Origin: an uncultured Clostridia bacterium | Lineage (GTDB): Bacteria > Bacillota > Clostridia > Oscillospirales > Acutalibacteraceae | Direction: 5' to 3' | NCBI GenBank assembly: GCA_944412495.1 | Contig: CALYBL010000032.1 | Span: forward strand, 62,001 to 126,000 | DNA length: 64,000 nt | In this document: in pieces, positions 8,484 through 17,390 of the stretch | Layout of the letters: every line of letters starts with the position of its first letter | How positions within the stretch are numbered: position 1 is the first letter of the stretch | Made by a program: the position numbers and the translations under genes | Notes under the pieces: model-generated | What the model was told of the DNA's origin: nothing | What the model saw: the letters and a program-made list of their open reading frames with translations, nothing else | Databases searched by the model: none

Positions 8484-8891
8484 ATGATGAATTGTCCTTA
8501 TTGCGGTCAACAAAACCCGGGAACAAATATGTTTTTCAGCAAGTGAGGAGCAAATCTTTTTCAGGCAACTTCAACGAATTATTTACAACAAGCACCGACG
8601 GCGCCGATCGCAAAGAAAAAGGTAAACTGGTGGGCAATCTTTGGAATCATCAGCGGTGCATCTTCTGTAATATGCGGAGCGATACTATCTCTTTTGACAA
8701 GTGATGTTTTTATGACCTCCACTTCGTATAATGGAGACTTTTATGCAGATACTTCTTTGCAGCTTTATCAGCTCTGACTTCATCTAAGCAATATTGGAAC
8801 AATCCTTTCGTTTGGATTAAGCAGTATTTTGGGCGTTATGAGTTGGTCTATCATTTGTTATTTTACAGGAAAGCTTATAAGTAAAAAATAA
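8484..8891 (+). pseudogene. Broken zinc-ribbon membrane protein (two in-frame TGA stops)
   Basis: A ribosome binding site (AAGGAGTG) precedes ATG at 8484. Read through, the frame spans 135 codons to TAA with internal TGA codons at 8544 (codon 21) and 8775 (codon 98). It begins MMNCPYCGQQNPGTNMFFSK, then stop, GANLF: a zinc ribbon whose second CxxC knuckle has both cysteines lost (one now Phe, one now TGA). Two hydrophobic helices follow (about residues 52-70 and 104-126) before the C-terminal KLISKK. It sits two bases upstream of the ribosome binding site for an intact zinc-ribbon protein, so the two were probably an operon. The damage looks like ordinary nonsense decay. Confidence 0.75.
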
Positions 8892-8903
8892 GGAGTGAAA
8901 AAA

Positions 8904-10037
8904 ATGGCGGTTAAACCTTTGCGTTGTCCACATTGCGGTGCAGTAATTGAAACCTTTGACGAAACCATGAAAAAGGGATTTTGCCCGTTCTGTGATACGT
9001 TAATTGAAGACGTGCAGCAGCGGCAGACGGAAGCAACAGCCATGCATATAGCATATGCGGTGCAGAGCAAAAGCAAGCCGGAAAAAAGGTTTCGCGGAAT
9101 CTTTAGATTTGCTTTTGCATGTTTAATTTCAGCATTATCCATAGTGTTTATGTTTGCGATGTGGCAGAATAACTATGGACCTTATTCTTTCCGAGAGATA
9201 CTGCAATTTCAATGTATACCATATGTCGCTCTGCTCATAGGCGGTTTGGGTTTGTTCATATGGAGCATAGTCGGATTTTTTGTGGATCTGCAATTATCCA
9301 AACGAGGCCCTGTATCAAAAAATTTATCTTTAGCTGCCTTATGTTTATCGATAGCTATCTTGGCAGTCATTCCAATACTTGGTGTATACAGTAATTATCG
9401 TTATGAAGCAACCAGTCCTAAAGGCCAATTGATTCAAGCAGGAATCAATAAAGATGAGATTGAAACCGTATTGGCTGATCTGGAAAAATTCGGATTGTAT
9501 GATCCTTCAAAAGAAAGTACTTATGTAAGAGGCTGGTCTTTTGAGGTTCAACCCAGTCAAGAAGCGAATTTATTTTATCTGACAGCAGAGGATTTTATGT
9601 TGAAATATGATTACCCGAGATCAAATGATTATTATATTAGAGTGATCAACGGACGTATAACAGAAATCCAAGGTGTCAATACAGGCATATATATCGTTGA
9701 AAACGGCGCCTTGACCGACAATTCACTCGGAAAACGGCATTTGATTTATGAATACCAAAGCAAGAGCTATGAATTGTGGAGTATGGAAGTTATTAAAGAT
9801 CAGCTAAAATCCCCGTCAACGGCAAAATTTATTTGGAATACTTCAAGTAGGAGCAATGATAAAAACGGCACAATAACTATTTTTGGTACAGTAGATGCTG
9901 AAAATAGCTTCGGAGCAATGATGCGAGAAGAGTTTTCTATCACCATGACAGCATATACGGATGAGGAAATAAGAGAATTGGATACAGAAGAATATATAAT
10001 CTGTCGAATGTCGTTATCCTTTCCTTTGTCAGATTGA
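8904..10037 (+). CDS. Zinc-ribbon membrane protein with a C-terminal extracytoplasmic domain, function unknown
   Basis: It encodes 377 residues. The start is the ATG at 8904, eight bases after AAGGAG. Residues 6-32 form a zinc ribbon with two CxxC knuckles (CPHCGAVI and CPFCDTLI). Hydrophobic helices follow at about 63-83, 100-125 and 140-160. The remaining 210 residues are soluble; the segment EYQSKSYELWSMEVIKDQLK, then SPSTAKF, resembles a repeated beta-rich domain seen in zinc-ribbon membrane proteins of Firmicutes, but no named family is assigned. The gene is AT-rich (many AAA, TTA, ATA codons) compared with its neighbours, and the gene upstream is a decayed relative. Acquisition by transfer is likely. 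No function is proposed. Confidence 0.85.
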   Translation: MAVKPLRCPHCGAVIETFDETMKKGFCPFCDTLIEDVQQRQTEATAMHIAYAVQSKSKPEKRFRGIFRFAFACLISALSIVFMFAMWQNNYGPYSFREILQFQCIPYVALLIGGLGLFIWSIVGFFVDLQLSKRGPVSKNLSLAALCLSIAILAVIPILGVYSNYRYEATSPKGQLIQAGINKDEIETVLADLEKFGLYDPSKESTYVRGWSFEVQPSQEANLFYLTAEDFMLKYDYPRSNDYYIRVINGRITEIQGVNTGIYIVENGALTDNSLGKRHLIYEYQSKSYELWSMEVIKDQLKSPSTAKFIWNTSSRSNDKNGTITIFGTVDAENSFGAMMREEFSITMTAYTDEEIRELDTEEYIICRMSLSFPLSD

Positions 10038-10101
10038 TTTAAATTGATATTTACTGCGAAAGGACATTTAGTTTATCAACAATGAAAAAGTAAAAATAAC
10101 C

Positions 10102-10425
10102 GTGCTCAAAACCACGCTTGACAAAGAATTGGCTGAGGAATACGGCATAAATGGACTCACCGCCTGCCCGATGATGAAAGCAGGGCAGGTGTTTTATGCC
10201 GACTATGCCAAGCCCGACGGCTTCTGCGATGAAGCGTGGAAAGCAATATATCAATATGTCTTTGCTCTCGCTCACGGGGCGGGAGATGGGCTGTTTTATT
10301 ACGGCGACTGGATAAGAAAGCCCGGCGTTGCCATATGCAGCTGCAACGACGGGCTGCGCCCCGTGATATTCAAGCTGGAGTCAACGGATGAGGAATCGCT
10401 CATTGATTACACTCCCGTCAGATAA
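10102..10425 (+). CDS. TIGR04076-family protein, start codon apparently disrupted
   Basis: The frame from GTG at 10102 gives 107 residues of a well-conserved small protein: CPMMKAGQVFYADYAKPDGF, then CDEAWKAIYQYVFALAHG and ICSCNDGLRPVIFKLE. This is the TIGR04076 signature; the biochemical role of the family is unknown, and its conserved Cys residues could bind metal. Relatives start MKKVKITVLK. Here an ATG exists at 10082 but reads ATG AAA AAG TAA. Adding one A to the A5 run restores MKKVKITVL in the correct frame. The GTG at 10102 has no ribosome binding site, and an in-frame TAG lies at 10069. The gene is therefore either a recent frameshift mutant, translated weakly from GTG, or affected by a sequencing error in the A run. 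Confidence 0.75.
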   Translation: MLKTTLDKELAEEYGINGLTACPMMKAGQVFYADYAKPDGFCDEAWKAIYQYVFALAHGAGDGLFYYGDWIRKPGVAICSCNDGLRPVIFKLESTDEESLIDYTPVR

Positions 10426-10654
10426 TAGCAGTGCCCGGCATCGCATAGACCGTGGGAGGGTGCGCTGACAGCCTGACGCTTTAGAGGTATATATCTTTAT
10501 TATGTCATCTGTTGCTCATCGCATTAACCAAGAAATTAAACGGCGGAAGTAACATCTGCTTTTTGTATCCGATATCTGCTCTCCTTAGAAAAACTGCCAA
10601 TAAAATTTTTGTACCTGCTTTTTACGGAGCCGGTCGTCCGACTTAAGAACAAGA

Positions 10655-10685
10655 AAAAGTGCACCGCAGCCCGCGGTGCACTTTT
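10655..10685. terminator. Bidirectional terminator
   Basis: Perfect 13-bp arms AAAAGTGCACCGC / GCGGTGCACTTTT with a 5-base loop and T runs on both strands. Confidence 0.8.
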
Positions 10686-10693
10686 ATGCTTTA

Positions 10694-10726
10694 ACGGCGG
10701 TGTCCATTTTCGCTTAGAACCGCCGT
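10694..10726. repeat. Inverted repeat
   Basis: ACGGCGGT / ACCGCCGT arms separated by 17 bases. It lies between two terminators; its role is unknown. Confidence 0.45.
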
Positions 10727-10737
10727 AATTTACATAT

Positions 10738-10784
10738 AAAAGCACCTCTCTTTAACGATTCATTTGCAAAGAGCGGTGCTTTTT
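10738..10784. terminator. Terminator, probably of the glycosylation operon
   Basis: AAAAGCACC / GGTGCTTTT outer arms with an additional CTCTTT/AAAGAG stem inside and a T run. It sits 75 bases past the stop of the leftward GT2 gene. Confidence 0.75.
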
Positions 10785-10859
10785 GTTATTCATATTTTTT
10801 TCGGTTTAATCCTAAGCCGTTCCGCCTGCCGGAATCCGCCCGCAGCCGCGGCGCTTAAT

Positions 10860-11798
10860 TTACTCGTCAGAATTCTTATCTTTCAGCATGCGTATAAGAT
10901 GCAGATGCCTTTCAAAATTATCCCTGTACTGCTTTTTGAGCACCGACAGTATTATTCCGCAGAAGAAGTTAATTATCGCCACAACGGCCAGCGCGCTTAT
11001 AACAATGAGCGTCGGGAACTGCAGCACCTGTCCCGTCCTTATAAAGCTGACAAGTATGGGGATGAAAAAGCACAGAAACACAATCAGAAGCAGCAGCGAT
11101 ATAAGCCCAAAGAAAACAAACGGCTTGGTGTCCCTGAAAAGGCGGCCTATCGTGGTAAGTACCTTAAAGCCGTCGGAGTAGGTGTTAAGCTTTGACTCGC
11201 TCCCTTCAGGGCGGTCACGGTACTCAATCGGCTCCTCTACTATGCGGAAATTATTGTCCAGTGCAAATATCGTCATCTCCGTCTCTATCTCAAAGCCCTT
11301 GGATACCACGGGGAAGGATTTTACAAAGTCCCTGCTGAAGCCACGCAGTCCCGTCATGATATCATGCAGCTTTGCACGGAAAAGCAGATTTATAAGCCCC
11401 CTTACGAGCACATTTCCCACATTGTGAAAGGGACGCTTATTCTCCGTAAAATACGTCGAAGACAGCCTGTCGCCGACGGCCATATCGGCGCCCTCGTCAA
11501 GCACGAGCTTTTCAAGCTGCGGCGCAAACGACGCCGGATAGGTGTCATCACCGTCCGTCATAATGTAGCAGTCGGCCTCAATATCGCGGAACATTGCACG
11601 AACAACGTTGCCCTTGCCCTGCTTGCGCTCATATCTTACAATGGCGCCCGCCGCCTTTGCTATCTCTGCGGTGCCGTCCGTCGAGTTGTTGTCGTATACG
11701 TATATATCCGCATGCGGGAGCGCCTTCTTAAAATCCTCCACGACCTTCTTTATTGTTTTAGCCTCGTTGTAACAGGGAATAAGTACAGCCGTCTTCAT
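10860..11798 (-). CDS. Family 2 glycosyltransferase, polyprenyl-phosphate sugar synthase type
   Basis: It encodes 312 residues from the ATG at 11798, eight bases after AAAGGA; an in-frame ATG at 11807 overlaps that site. The GT2 GT-A domain covers residues 1-220: TAVLIPCYNEAKTI, YVYDNNSTDGT, YIMTDGDDTYP (the DxD metal site) and GDRLSS. Two transmembrane helices follow (about 229-255 and 268-290), then a basic tail. This is the layout of dolichol-phosphate-mannose synthase/CsbB-like enzymes, which load a sugar from a nucleotide donor onto undecaprenyl phosphate on the cytoplasmic face. The upstream gene's stop is five bases away, so the two are co-transcribed. It would supply the lipid-linked sugar that the GtrA domain flips and the GT-C protein transfers. 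Confidence 0.92.
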   Translation of the reverse strand: MKTAVLIPCYNEAKTIKKVVEDFKKALPHADIYVYDNNSTDGTAEIAKAAGAIVRYERKQGKGNVVRAMFRDIEADCYIMTDGDDTYPASFAPQLEKLVLDEGADMAVGDRLSSTYFTENKRPFHNVGNVLVRGLINLLFRAKLHDIMTGLRGFSRDFVKSFPVVSKGFEIETEMTIFALDNNFRIVEEPIEYRDRPEGSESKLNTYSDGFKVLTTIGRLFRDTKPFVFFGLISLLLLIVFLCFFIPILVSFIRTGQVLQFPTLIVISALAVVAIINFFCGIILSVLKKQYRDNFERHLHLIRMLKDKNSDE

Positions 11799-11803
11799 TA
11801 GTT

Positions 11804-14011
11804 TCATCCTTTCTTTTTGTCAAAATACGGCCTTATGCGGTAAAGGGCAAAGCGCTTTGCCACATAGTTCCACACCATTACTATAAGCGTGACGATTACC
11901 TTTGCAATAGCGGCCGGCATAAACATCATGAACAGCAGCATAAACACCTCCGTAAGTCCAAGCCCGATTATGCTCGAGCCTAAAAAGACCACCTGGGAGG
12001 CGGCATTCTGCTTGCCGGCATCCTCAAACACCCATAATACACATATAATATAATTCAATATAACAGACAGTATAAATGCCGCAGCAATGCACACCCAGTC
12101 CGGCAGGGACGTAAAATGCATAAGCAGCATCATGGTGCCCCAGTCAACGGCGAAGCAGATGACGCCGCACGCCGCAAAGCGGAATACCTCAAGCGCACGG
12201 CCGTGCATTGTGTAGCGCTTGGCCTTTATAAAGGGCAGCGCAAGCAGCAGCGGACACATAACAAGCAATGGAAAAATGTATCTTATGCACGCAACCGGGC
12301 CGAGCAGCAGGCTGCCAATAAACACAGCCAGCATGGCGAGCGGAATAAGCAGTGAAAATTTTCGCTGTCTGAATATAACTGCTATGCATAATATGACCGC
12401 CCACACCGGCATATAAATGCTCACCAGCGATGAAAGCACAGGGATATTGCCAAACGAGTCCTGCCCCACCTTCATAAGATAATCATAATAGGCCGGGAAA
12501 AGGCTGTGCTGCTCAACAGGTATTTCGGGAATGGTATGGAAGCTGTCAAGCACGCTCCAATTATGTGTTGTTTCTACGCTCGGATACCAGTACGCATCTG
12601 TCAAATACGCAAATGCGTCCGCATATATTCCCGGATGCTCAAGCCCTATCTCCAGCCATATTTTTATAAAACCCGCCGGGTCTTCGGCAAATGCCTCATT
12701 ATTAAAATTGTCCTTTACCGGGTCTGATATTTCGGGAACATAGGAATTCCATACTGATTCAGGTATATATCGGCTTATTGTCTCTTTTTGCTCCTGCGTT
12801 ATGCTGTCTGGCTCGGTATTTATCACGCGTGCTATCTGCTGTATAGGTACACTGAGCATTTCCTGAGATTTGCTGGGTATTATTCCCAAAGCGTCCGATA
12901 CCGGGCCGAAAAAGACTAAAAGCAGCAATATTGCCGCCACGAGAGTAGCACCTATTTTTACAAAATGCTTTCTTCCCACCCAAATCAAAAATGGCGCCGC
13001 AATTATAAGCAGATATATGCCCTGATTCCTCATTAATGCCATCAAAATAGCTGTCACTGCGTATCTTATCATCAGCCAGGGACTGCCTGCGAATTTGTCC
13101 GGATCACTTATAAGATCTATGGTAAACATGACCAGCAGCAGTAAAAACGCACTGAACAAAACGTCTTTAGTCGTCGCAAAAGCAAATATCTGTATTATTG
13201 GGTTAAGCGCCAGAAAGGCGACAGATAATATTATTATGAGCTTAGGTATGCGGTATCTGCAAAGGAATACGCCCAAGTAAGCCAGTACTCCCGCAAAAAT
13301 CAGCGCCTGCAATATGCCATATATGAGCAATCCTGCCTCGTTTGAGCCGAATACGCTGTTTCCGATATTAAAGCACAGTGTCAAAAACAAGGTGTGCGCG
13401 ACCGGATAATGTGCATCCATTTGTCCTTCTAATAATATCTGTGAGAGCTGCCATGTGCTGTCATAGCACATGTATCCCGGAAAAAGCGCTAAAAATGCCG
13501 GTATCCACAGCACAACAATAATCCCAAAAAATATAAAATAAAGCCCTGTTCCCGGTTTTTCCAGACGTCCGGCAAGCAGCTTGGTCTTGTCCGCCTTATA
13601 AAGCCATTTTTTTACATACGGAGCTATTATAAACAGTATGCGCAAAAGTGCTGCCATTACAAGCGTCAGTGCCAGAATGTTTATATAGAGATAAGGCTTG
13701 TCAAGCGGCAGTGAGCCAAGCGCAGTAAACGCCGCTCCTGCACTGGTAAAGGCTGCAAATATCCCGCCGAACACCCCGCATATAACCAAATCTCTAAAAG
13801 TTATTGATATGAGGGCCGCCCAGAACATAACTGCAAATACGGCAAACCACAGCACGGCAAACACACTGGCGGAATTTACCAGCGGACCCGAAGACGTAAC
13901 ATAGCCAATGCTTAGCCCCGCGGTGCTGAATATGGCCATAATAAAGCTTATTGCCGGCACCGCTATGCTTTTTATGCTCTTTTTATCTTTTACAGAATCA
14001 TTGCTCCGCAT
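11804..14011 (-). CDS. DUF6020-like multi-pass membrane protein fused to a C-terminal GtrA domain
   Basis: It encodes 735 residues. Residues about 1-595 are polytopic, with around twelve helices and a large external loop (about 395-510). The motifs FPGYMCYDSTWQLSQ and HYPVAHTLFLTLCFNIGNSV resemble the DUF6020 family, thought to be GT-C-like. Residues about 600-730 are a separate GtrA domain with four helices: VFRFAACGVICFAVDWGTMM, NYIICVLWVFED and the terminal NYVAKRFALYR. GtrA proteins flip or assist flipping of undecaprenyl-phosphate sugars. It overlaps the upstream gene by 14 bases and is followed within a few bases by the GT2 gene. The fusion places putative transferase and flippase in one chain, which is unusual. 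The GtrA part is confident; DUF6020 assignment is moderate. Confidence 0.85.
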   Translation of the reverse strand: MRSNDSVKDKKSIKSIAVPAISFIMAIFSTAGLSIGYVTSSGPLVNSASVFAVLWFAVFAVMFWAALISITFRDLVICGVFGGIFAAFTSAGAAFTALGSLPLDKPYLYINILALTLVMAALLRILFIIAPYVKKWLYKADKTKLLAGRLEKPGTGLYFIFFGIIVVLWIPAFLALFPGYMCYDSTWQLSQILLEGQMDAHYPVAHTLFLTLCFNIGNSVFGSNEAGLLIYGILQALIFAGVLAYLGVFLCRYRIPKLIIILSVAFLALNPIIQIFAFATTKDVLFSAFLLLLVMFTIDLISDPDKFAGSPWLMIRYAVTAILMALMRNQGIYLLIIAAPFLIWVGRKHFVKIGATLVAAILLLLVFFGPVSDALGIIPSKSQEMLSVPIQQIARVINTEPDSITQEQKETISRYIPESVWNSYVPEISDPVKDNFNNEAFAEDPAGFIKIWLEIGLEHPGIYADAFAYLTDAYWYPSVETTHNWSVLDSFHTIPEIPVEQHSLFPAYYDYLMKVGQDSFGNIPVLSSLVSIYMPVWAVILCIAVIFRQRKFSLLIPLAMLAVFIGSLLLGPVACIRYIFPLLVMCPLLLALPFIKAKRYTMHGRALEVFRFAACGVICFAVDWGTMMLLMHFTSLPDWVCIAAAFILSVILNYIICVLWVFEDAGKQNAASQVVFLGSSIIGLGLTEVFMLLFMMFMPAAIAKVIVTLIVMVWNYVAKRFALYRIRPYFDKKKG

Positions 14012-16169
14012 AGTTCACCTCATATATTCTCCTGCTGAGGTCCTGCTCACTGTATACAAGGTCAAATGTGCATTCATCGCAGTCGAACGCTTCAATGGCC
14101 CTCGGCGTAAAAATATATTTTATTCCGAATTCGTCAAGGTCGTGTACGTTAAGGCTCAGCTGTATAAGGTCTGTCTGCATGAGCTGCACTGTGGTTGGAA
14201 TATCATTTACCAAATTCACGGATATATGCGCATATCTGTTGTATATCTCCTCATACTGCCCAGTTGGGTCTATTTTACTCCATATATCGGAATTGCAGTA
14301 GGTGTTTGTGGAGTTCAGAGTGGGTGCGCCATTCATGGCGACAAAATTGCCTTCTACCCACGATCCGCTTTCGGCTATCCATATTCCGCCGTCCTCCTGC
14401 TGTATCTGACGTATCGCCTGGCTCAGCCGGTTATCATCGATAACGTCCATGCCGCTGCGCACCGGGTTGACAAGTCCGCCGGCAAACAGCATGGTGATGC
14501 ACATTGCAGCACAGAAAGCGATCTGTATACGTTTGCTGTTGTGCAGCGCAAGAAAGAAAAGCACCGAACAAACCACCGCCAATATGACTATATATATGCT
14601 CTTGAGATATTCGCCGTAAACCAGACGCTTGCCATAATAAGCTACGGCTACACCCATTATCATCGACGCAGGTATCGTAATATAAGCCTTGAGATGGTAT
14701 TTGCGTACCGCCATTGACCTTATAAGCATTATCACATTTGCAAAAACAAGCGCTATAACCGCTCTGTTCGCCTGGGAATTGCTAAGCAGCGTGACTTTGG
14801 CAAGCGCTTCCGGAAATCCCAGCACAACATACGCTCCCAAAAATATCTGCAATACCCACATAAGCAGCAGCAGTTTGTCCTTTACCTTATCCTTGAACAG
14901 TACCAGCAGCGATAAGATGAGCCCTATGGGGAAGAGGTCGAAAAAGCTGGAGAGTTCCGACTCGTTTGCCGGCATATTGGTGGTGGTTATGGGCAAAAGC
15001 AGGTTTGCCGGATATCTGAAGAAGTAGGAAAGACCTATCCCGCCAATTTCCACACGGGCACCCGGATACGCCGAATTCATTACCGCCTGTATTGTGTCCC
15101 ATGAGCGTACTACTATAAACAGCATACAGCAAGCAAGCAAGATCACGCTGCCGGCAATTATCGGAATATCTTTTTTTGCGCTGAATTTGAATTCTTTATA
15201 GCGTTCAATTATTATCCATATACCGACAAGCAGGAACACATAGAAAAACGGTATCTGCCACGCGGGGTACATTACTAATATATACGCCCCGCCAGTTATG
15301 ACAAAGCCTATGCCGCACAATATGCGCTGCCAGTATTTTGTCGTCTGCATATAAACAGCCACGCAAAGTATTATGCCCTGTCCGTATATAAGCATTTCCG
15401 GAAAGGAGTTGGCTCCAAACCACCACTGCACAACCGGAGCAAAGGCTACCATAGCGGCATAGGTAAGCGACAGCAACTTGTTTCTTTTTGTTATAAGCAT
15501 ACCCATTTCAAACGAAACCAGTATGAGAATGACAAGCTTGCCTACCCAGTAAAACGCCATACCGCGCGCCGGACTTAAAAATAAGTACCCTATCTGAAAC
15601 GGACGGAATATTATTGACCAATCCATTACCGGCTGACCATATACAATATACATATCCGTGCTTCTGCCGCGGAATATGTCGCCGAACACAGAAAAGTCAC
15701 TATAATACTGGGACAATGTCATCGGTGTATGGACCGCCCATTCATCAGAGCGCACCGCCCTGTCCTGCCCTAAAAGAACCCCAGTATCGGATATGTTCGG
15801 GTCAGGCATAAAATCTTTCCACATTCCTATTGATGACCCGCTTATTTCAAACACAACAGCAAGCAGAATTACGCCTATGCCCAACGGCCAGCGGAAGCGA
15901 TATATAAATTCTCCTATCTGTCGGCCGAAAAAATAAAGCGCAAAGCATATGGCTGCAATGCCGACTACAAGGATAGTCATACGAAGAATATTAAGCGATG
16001 ACAGCAATTTGGAAGCAATATACGAAAAATCCCCTCCATCTCCGGAGAAGCCCCCTACCAAAACAAGATATGCCTCGGTAAAAGCTCCAAAAAACACCGC
16101 GAATAATATCATCAGCACTGCATGGACTATCTTGAGCGGCCGTATCTTTTGCTTTTTTATCTGGCTCAT
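13998..16169 (-). CDS. Large multi-pass membrane protein, GT-C glycosyltransferase-like (DUF7657/YfhO-like)
   Basis: It encodes about 723 residues from the ATG at 16169; GTGGAG lies 11 bases upstream, and a GTG at 16181 overlaps that site. There are about thirteen hydrophobic helices. The first large external loop (about 118-170) carries the acidic/charged motif AVRSDEWAVHTPM, typical of GT-C enzymes, whose catalytic acid lies in the first outer loop. The C-terminal 150 residues (from about 575) are extracytoplasmic and soluble. By eye it belongs with DUF7657/YfhO-like proteins that glycosylate teichoic acids or other wall polymers. It is the first gene of the three-gene operon with a perfect sigma-A promoter. 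The target polymer is unknown. Confidence 0.8.
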   Translation of the reverse strand: MSQIKKQKIRPLKIVHAVLMILFAVFFGAFTEAYLVLVGGFSGDGGDFSYIASKLLSSLNILRMTILVVGIAAICFALYFFGRQIGEFIYRFRWPLGIGVILLAVVFEISGSSIGMWKDFMPDPNISDTGVLLGQDRAVRSDEWAVHTPMTLSQYYSDFSVFGDIFRGRSTDMYIVYGQPVMDWSIIFRPFQIGYLFLSPARGMAFYWVGKLVILILVSFEMGMLITKRNKLLSLTYAAMVAFAPVVQWWFGANSFPEMLIYGQGIILCVAVYMQTTKYWQRILCGIGFVITGGAYILVMYPAWQIPFFYVFLLVGIWIIIERYKEFKFSAKKDIPIIAGSVILLACCMLFIVVRSWDTIQAVMNSAYPGARVEIGGIGLSYFFRYPANLLLPITTTNMPANESELSSFFDLFPIGLILSLLVLFKDKVKDKLLLLMWVLQIFLGAYVVLGFPEALAKVTLLSNSQANRAVIALVFANVIMLIRSMAVRKYHLKAYITIPASMIMGVAVAYYGKRLVYGEYLKSIYIVILAVVCSVLFFLALHNSKRIQIAFCAAMCITMLFAGGLVNPVRSGMDVIDDNRLSQAIRQIQQEDGGIWIAESGSWVEGNFVAMNGAPTLNSTNTYCNSDIWSKIDPTGQYEEIYNRYAHISVNLVNDIPTTVQLMQTDLIQLSLNVHDLDEFGIKYIFTPRAIEAFDCDECTFDLVYSEQDLSRRIYEVNYAEQ

Positions 16170-16181
16170 ATACTTTTTCAC

Positions 16182-16532
16182 TCCACTGCATTTATATGGT
16201 GATTTTTAACTTTTATTTCCAGCACTTTATCCTACATATTATATCAGCAGGCGCAAATACTGTCAATTAAGAAAAGGCTTTATGCTAAAAGCGCACACGA
16301 TCACACCTTTTAAGTTTATTGCTCCCACTCAGTAATATGATGATTCGCCTTTTCGGATATTATACATTTACAGTGCTTTGACATGCCTGCCGGCTTTTAA
16401 TTTTGGCACCTCTCCCGGCGGCACTCTGCATAAACCCCGCCGCTAAATTTTTTGTGCAGCATAAAGCTTTTGTGAAATATTCGCCCGTTTTATGCATATA
16501 TATTAAAAGTAAAACGGGAGGTGAATTTCACC
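16182..16532. other. Intergenic region with the glycosylation operon promoter
   Basis: It holds the consensus minus-strand promoter at 16238-16266 and leaders of the two divergent genes. Nothing else is recognised. Confidence 0.6.
16238..16266 (-). promoter_or_regulatory. Consensus sigma-A promoter of the glycosylation operon
   Basis: On the minus strand TTGACA (16266-16261) and TATAAT (16243-16238) are separated by exactly 17 bases, a perfect match to the vegetative consensus, giving a leader of about 60 bases. Strong basal expression is expected. Confidence 0.85.
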
Positions 16533-17390
16533 GTGTTTGTAGCGCTGAATACAGTGCAGGAACGCAAAGGCCGCCATTCAGGAAAGCGGCTTTCCGGGAT
16601 ATGGCGGATATTTCATAAAACAAGGCTCTCTATCAGAGAGGCACGAGCCGGAGACGTAAAATATTTTATAATAGACGTCCCCGTTAAAAACGGCCGCATC
16701 CCATGGGACAAAGTATACAATGCGGCCGGACGAGAGGCCAGCCGGCTTATTATTCCCGAAGGAATCGTTCCGCCTGCGGGAAGCCATATAAAGCCATATG
16801 ACCCGTCTGCCTTTCTTAAGCACGTGTTTTACAATACCGTTTTCAGCATACTAAAGCGTCTGAACATATCTCCCGGCAGGCTTGTTATAGGCTTATACGA
16901 CCCATATGCAAAGGCTGCACCGGCCGCTCTGGAGCTTCTTAAATACTGCCGGCATTTAAAGGTTGTTACGGCCTCTCCTGAAAAATACGACAAATACTGT
17001 GAAAGGGCCATGGCGGAATACGGCGCCGGGATGATAGTTTCCGATATGTGCGAAGCCTTTGAGAGCTGCGGTATCATTGTCGCTCCCGACGGCTGCGCGG
17101 GCTGCCGCTATTATCCGCATAACGCGCTTGTTTTCGACATCGACGGAATAAGCGGCTATACCGTCACTAAGGAATGCATACGGCTGCCCAAAATGTACAC
17201 CCTCTCCATGCCGACGAGAATAAGCGAGGCCGTCTTTGCAGCGGCGCTTTACGAGCGCGCAAGAGTCCGGCAGATAGGAAGCATACTCCCGCTTTTTATG
17301 GTCAACAACGGCAGAAAAATATCGATATATGATATACTGTGTAGTATCCCGGAGGATTTAGGCAAATCGGATATAAAATTTATCTCTTGA
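16533..17390 (+). CDS. Conserved-looking hypothetical protein upstream of greA
   Basis: It encodes 285 residues from GTG at 16533 (GGGAGG 11 bases upstream); a GTG at 16521 overlaps that site, so the start is uncertain. No membrane segment or signal peptide is visible. The middle (about 110-190) alternates strand and helix in a Rossmann-like way: RLVIGLYDPYAKAAPAALEL, KVVTASPEKYD, GAGMIVSD, GIIVAPDGCAGC. No standard nucleotide-binding glycine motif is present. Two CxxC-like pairs occur near residue 190. The family is not recognised. Its stop codon lies inside the -35 element of the greA promoter, so it ends exactly where the greA unit begins and may partly read through. No function is proposed. 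Confidence 0.8.
   Translation: MFVALNTVQERKGRHSGKRLSGIWRIFHKTRLSIREARAGDVKYFIIDVPVKNGRIPWDKVYNAAGREASRLIIPEGIVPPAGSHIKPYDPSAFLKHVFYNTVFSILKRLNISPGRLVIGLYDPYAKAAPAALELLKYCRHLKVVTASPEKYDKYCERAMAEYGAGMIVSDMCEAFESCGIIVAPDGCAGCRYYPHNALVFDIDGISGYTVTKECIRLPKMYTLSMPTRISEAVFAAALYERARVRQIGSILPLFMVNNGRKISIYDILCSIPEDLGKSDIKFIS

Larger units (their letters stand above)
10426..10859. other. Intergenic with three successive hairpins
   Basis: No gene is seen. Three separate hairpins occupy 10655-10784 (listed individually). A 69-codon open frame on the minus strand runs through two of them and is not credible. Confidence 0.6.

Noticed and set aside
8544..8546. TGA inside a zinc-ribbon gene as a selenocysteine codon replacing Cys
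   Set aside because: The other Cys of that knuckle is also lost (Phe), a second TGA lies downstream, and no SECIS-like hairpin was seen. Nonsense decay is simpler.
10536..10745. 69-codon open frame on the minus strand
   Set aside because: It runs through two hairpins, one a clear terminator, and has no ribosome binding site or family resemblance.
13908..14717. Long plus-strand frame opposite the glycosylation genes
   Set aside because: Antisense shadow of two well-supported membrane proteins.
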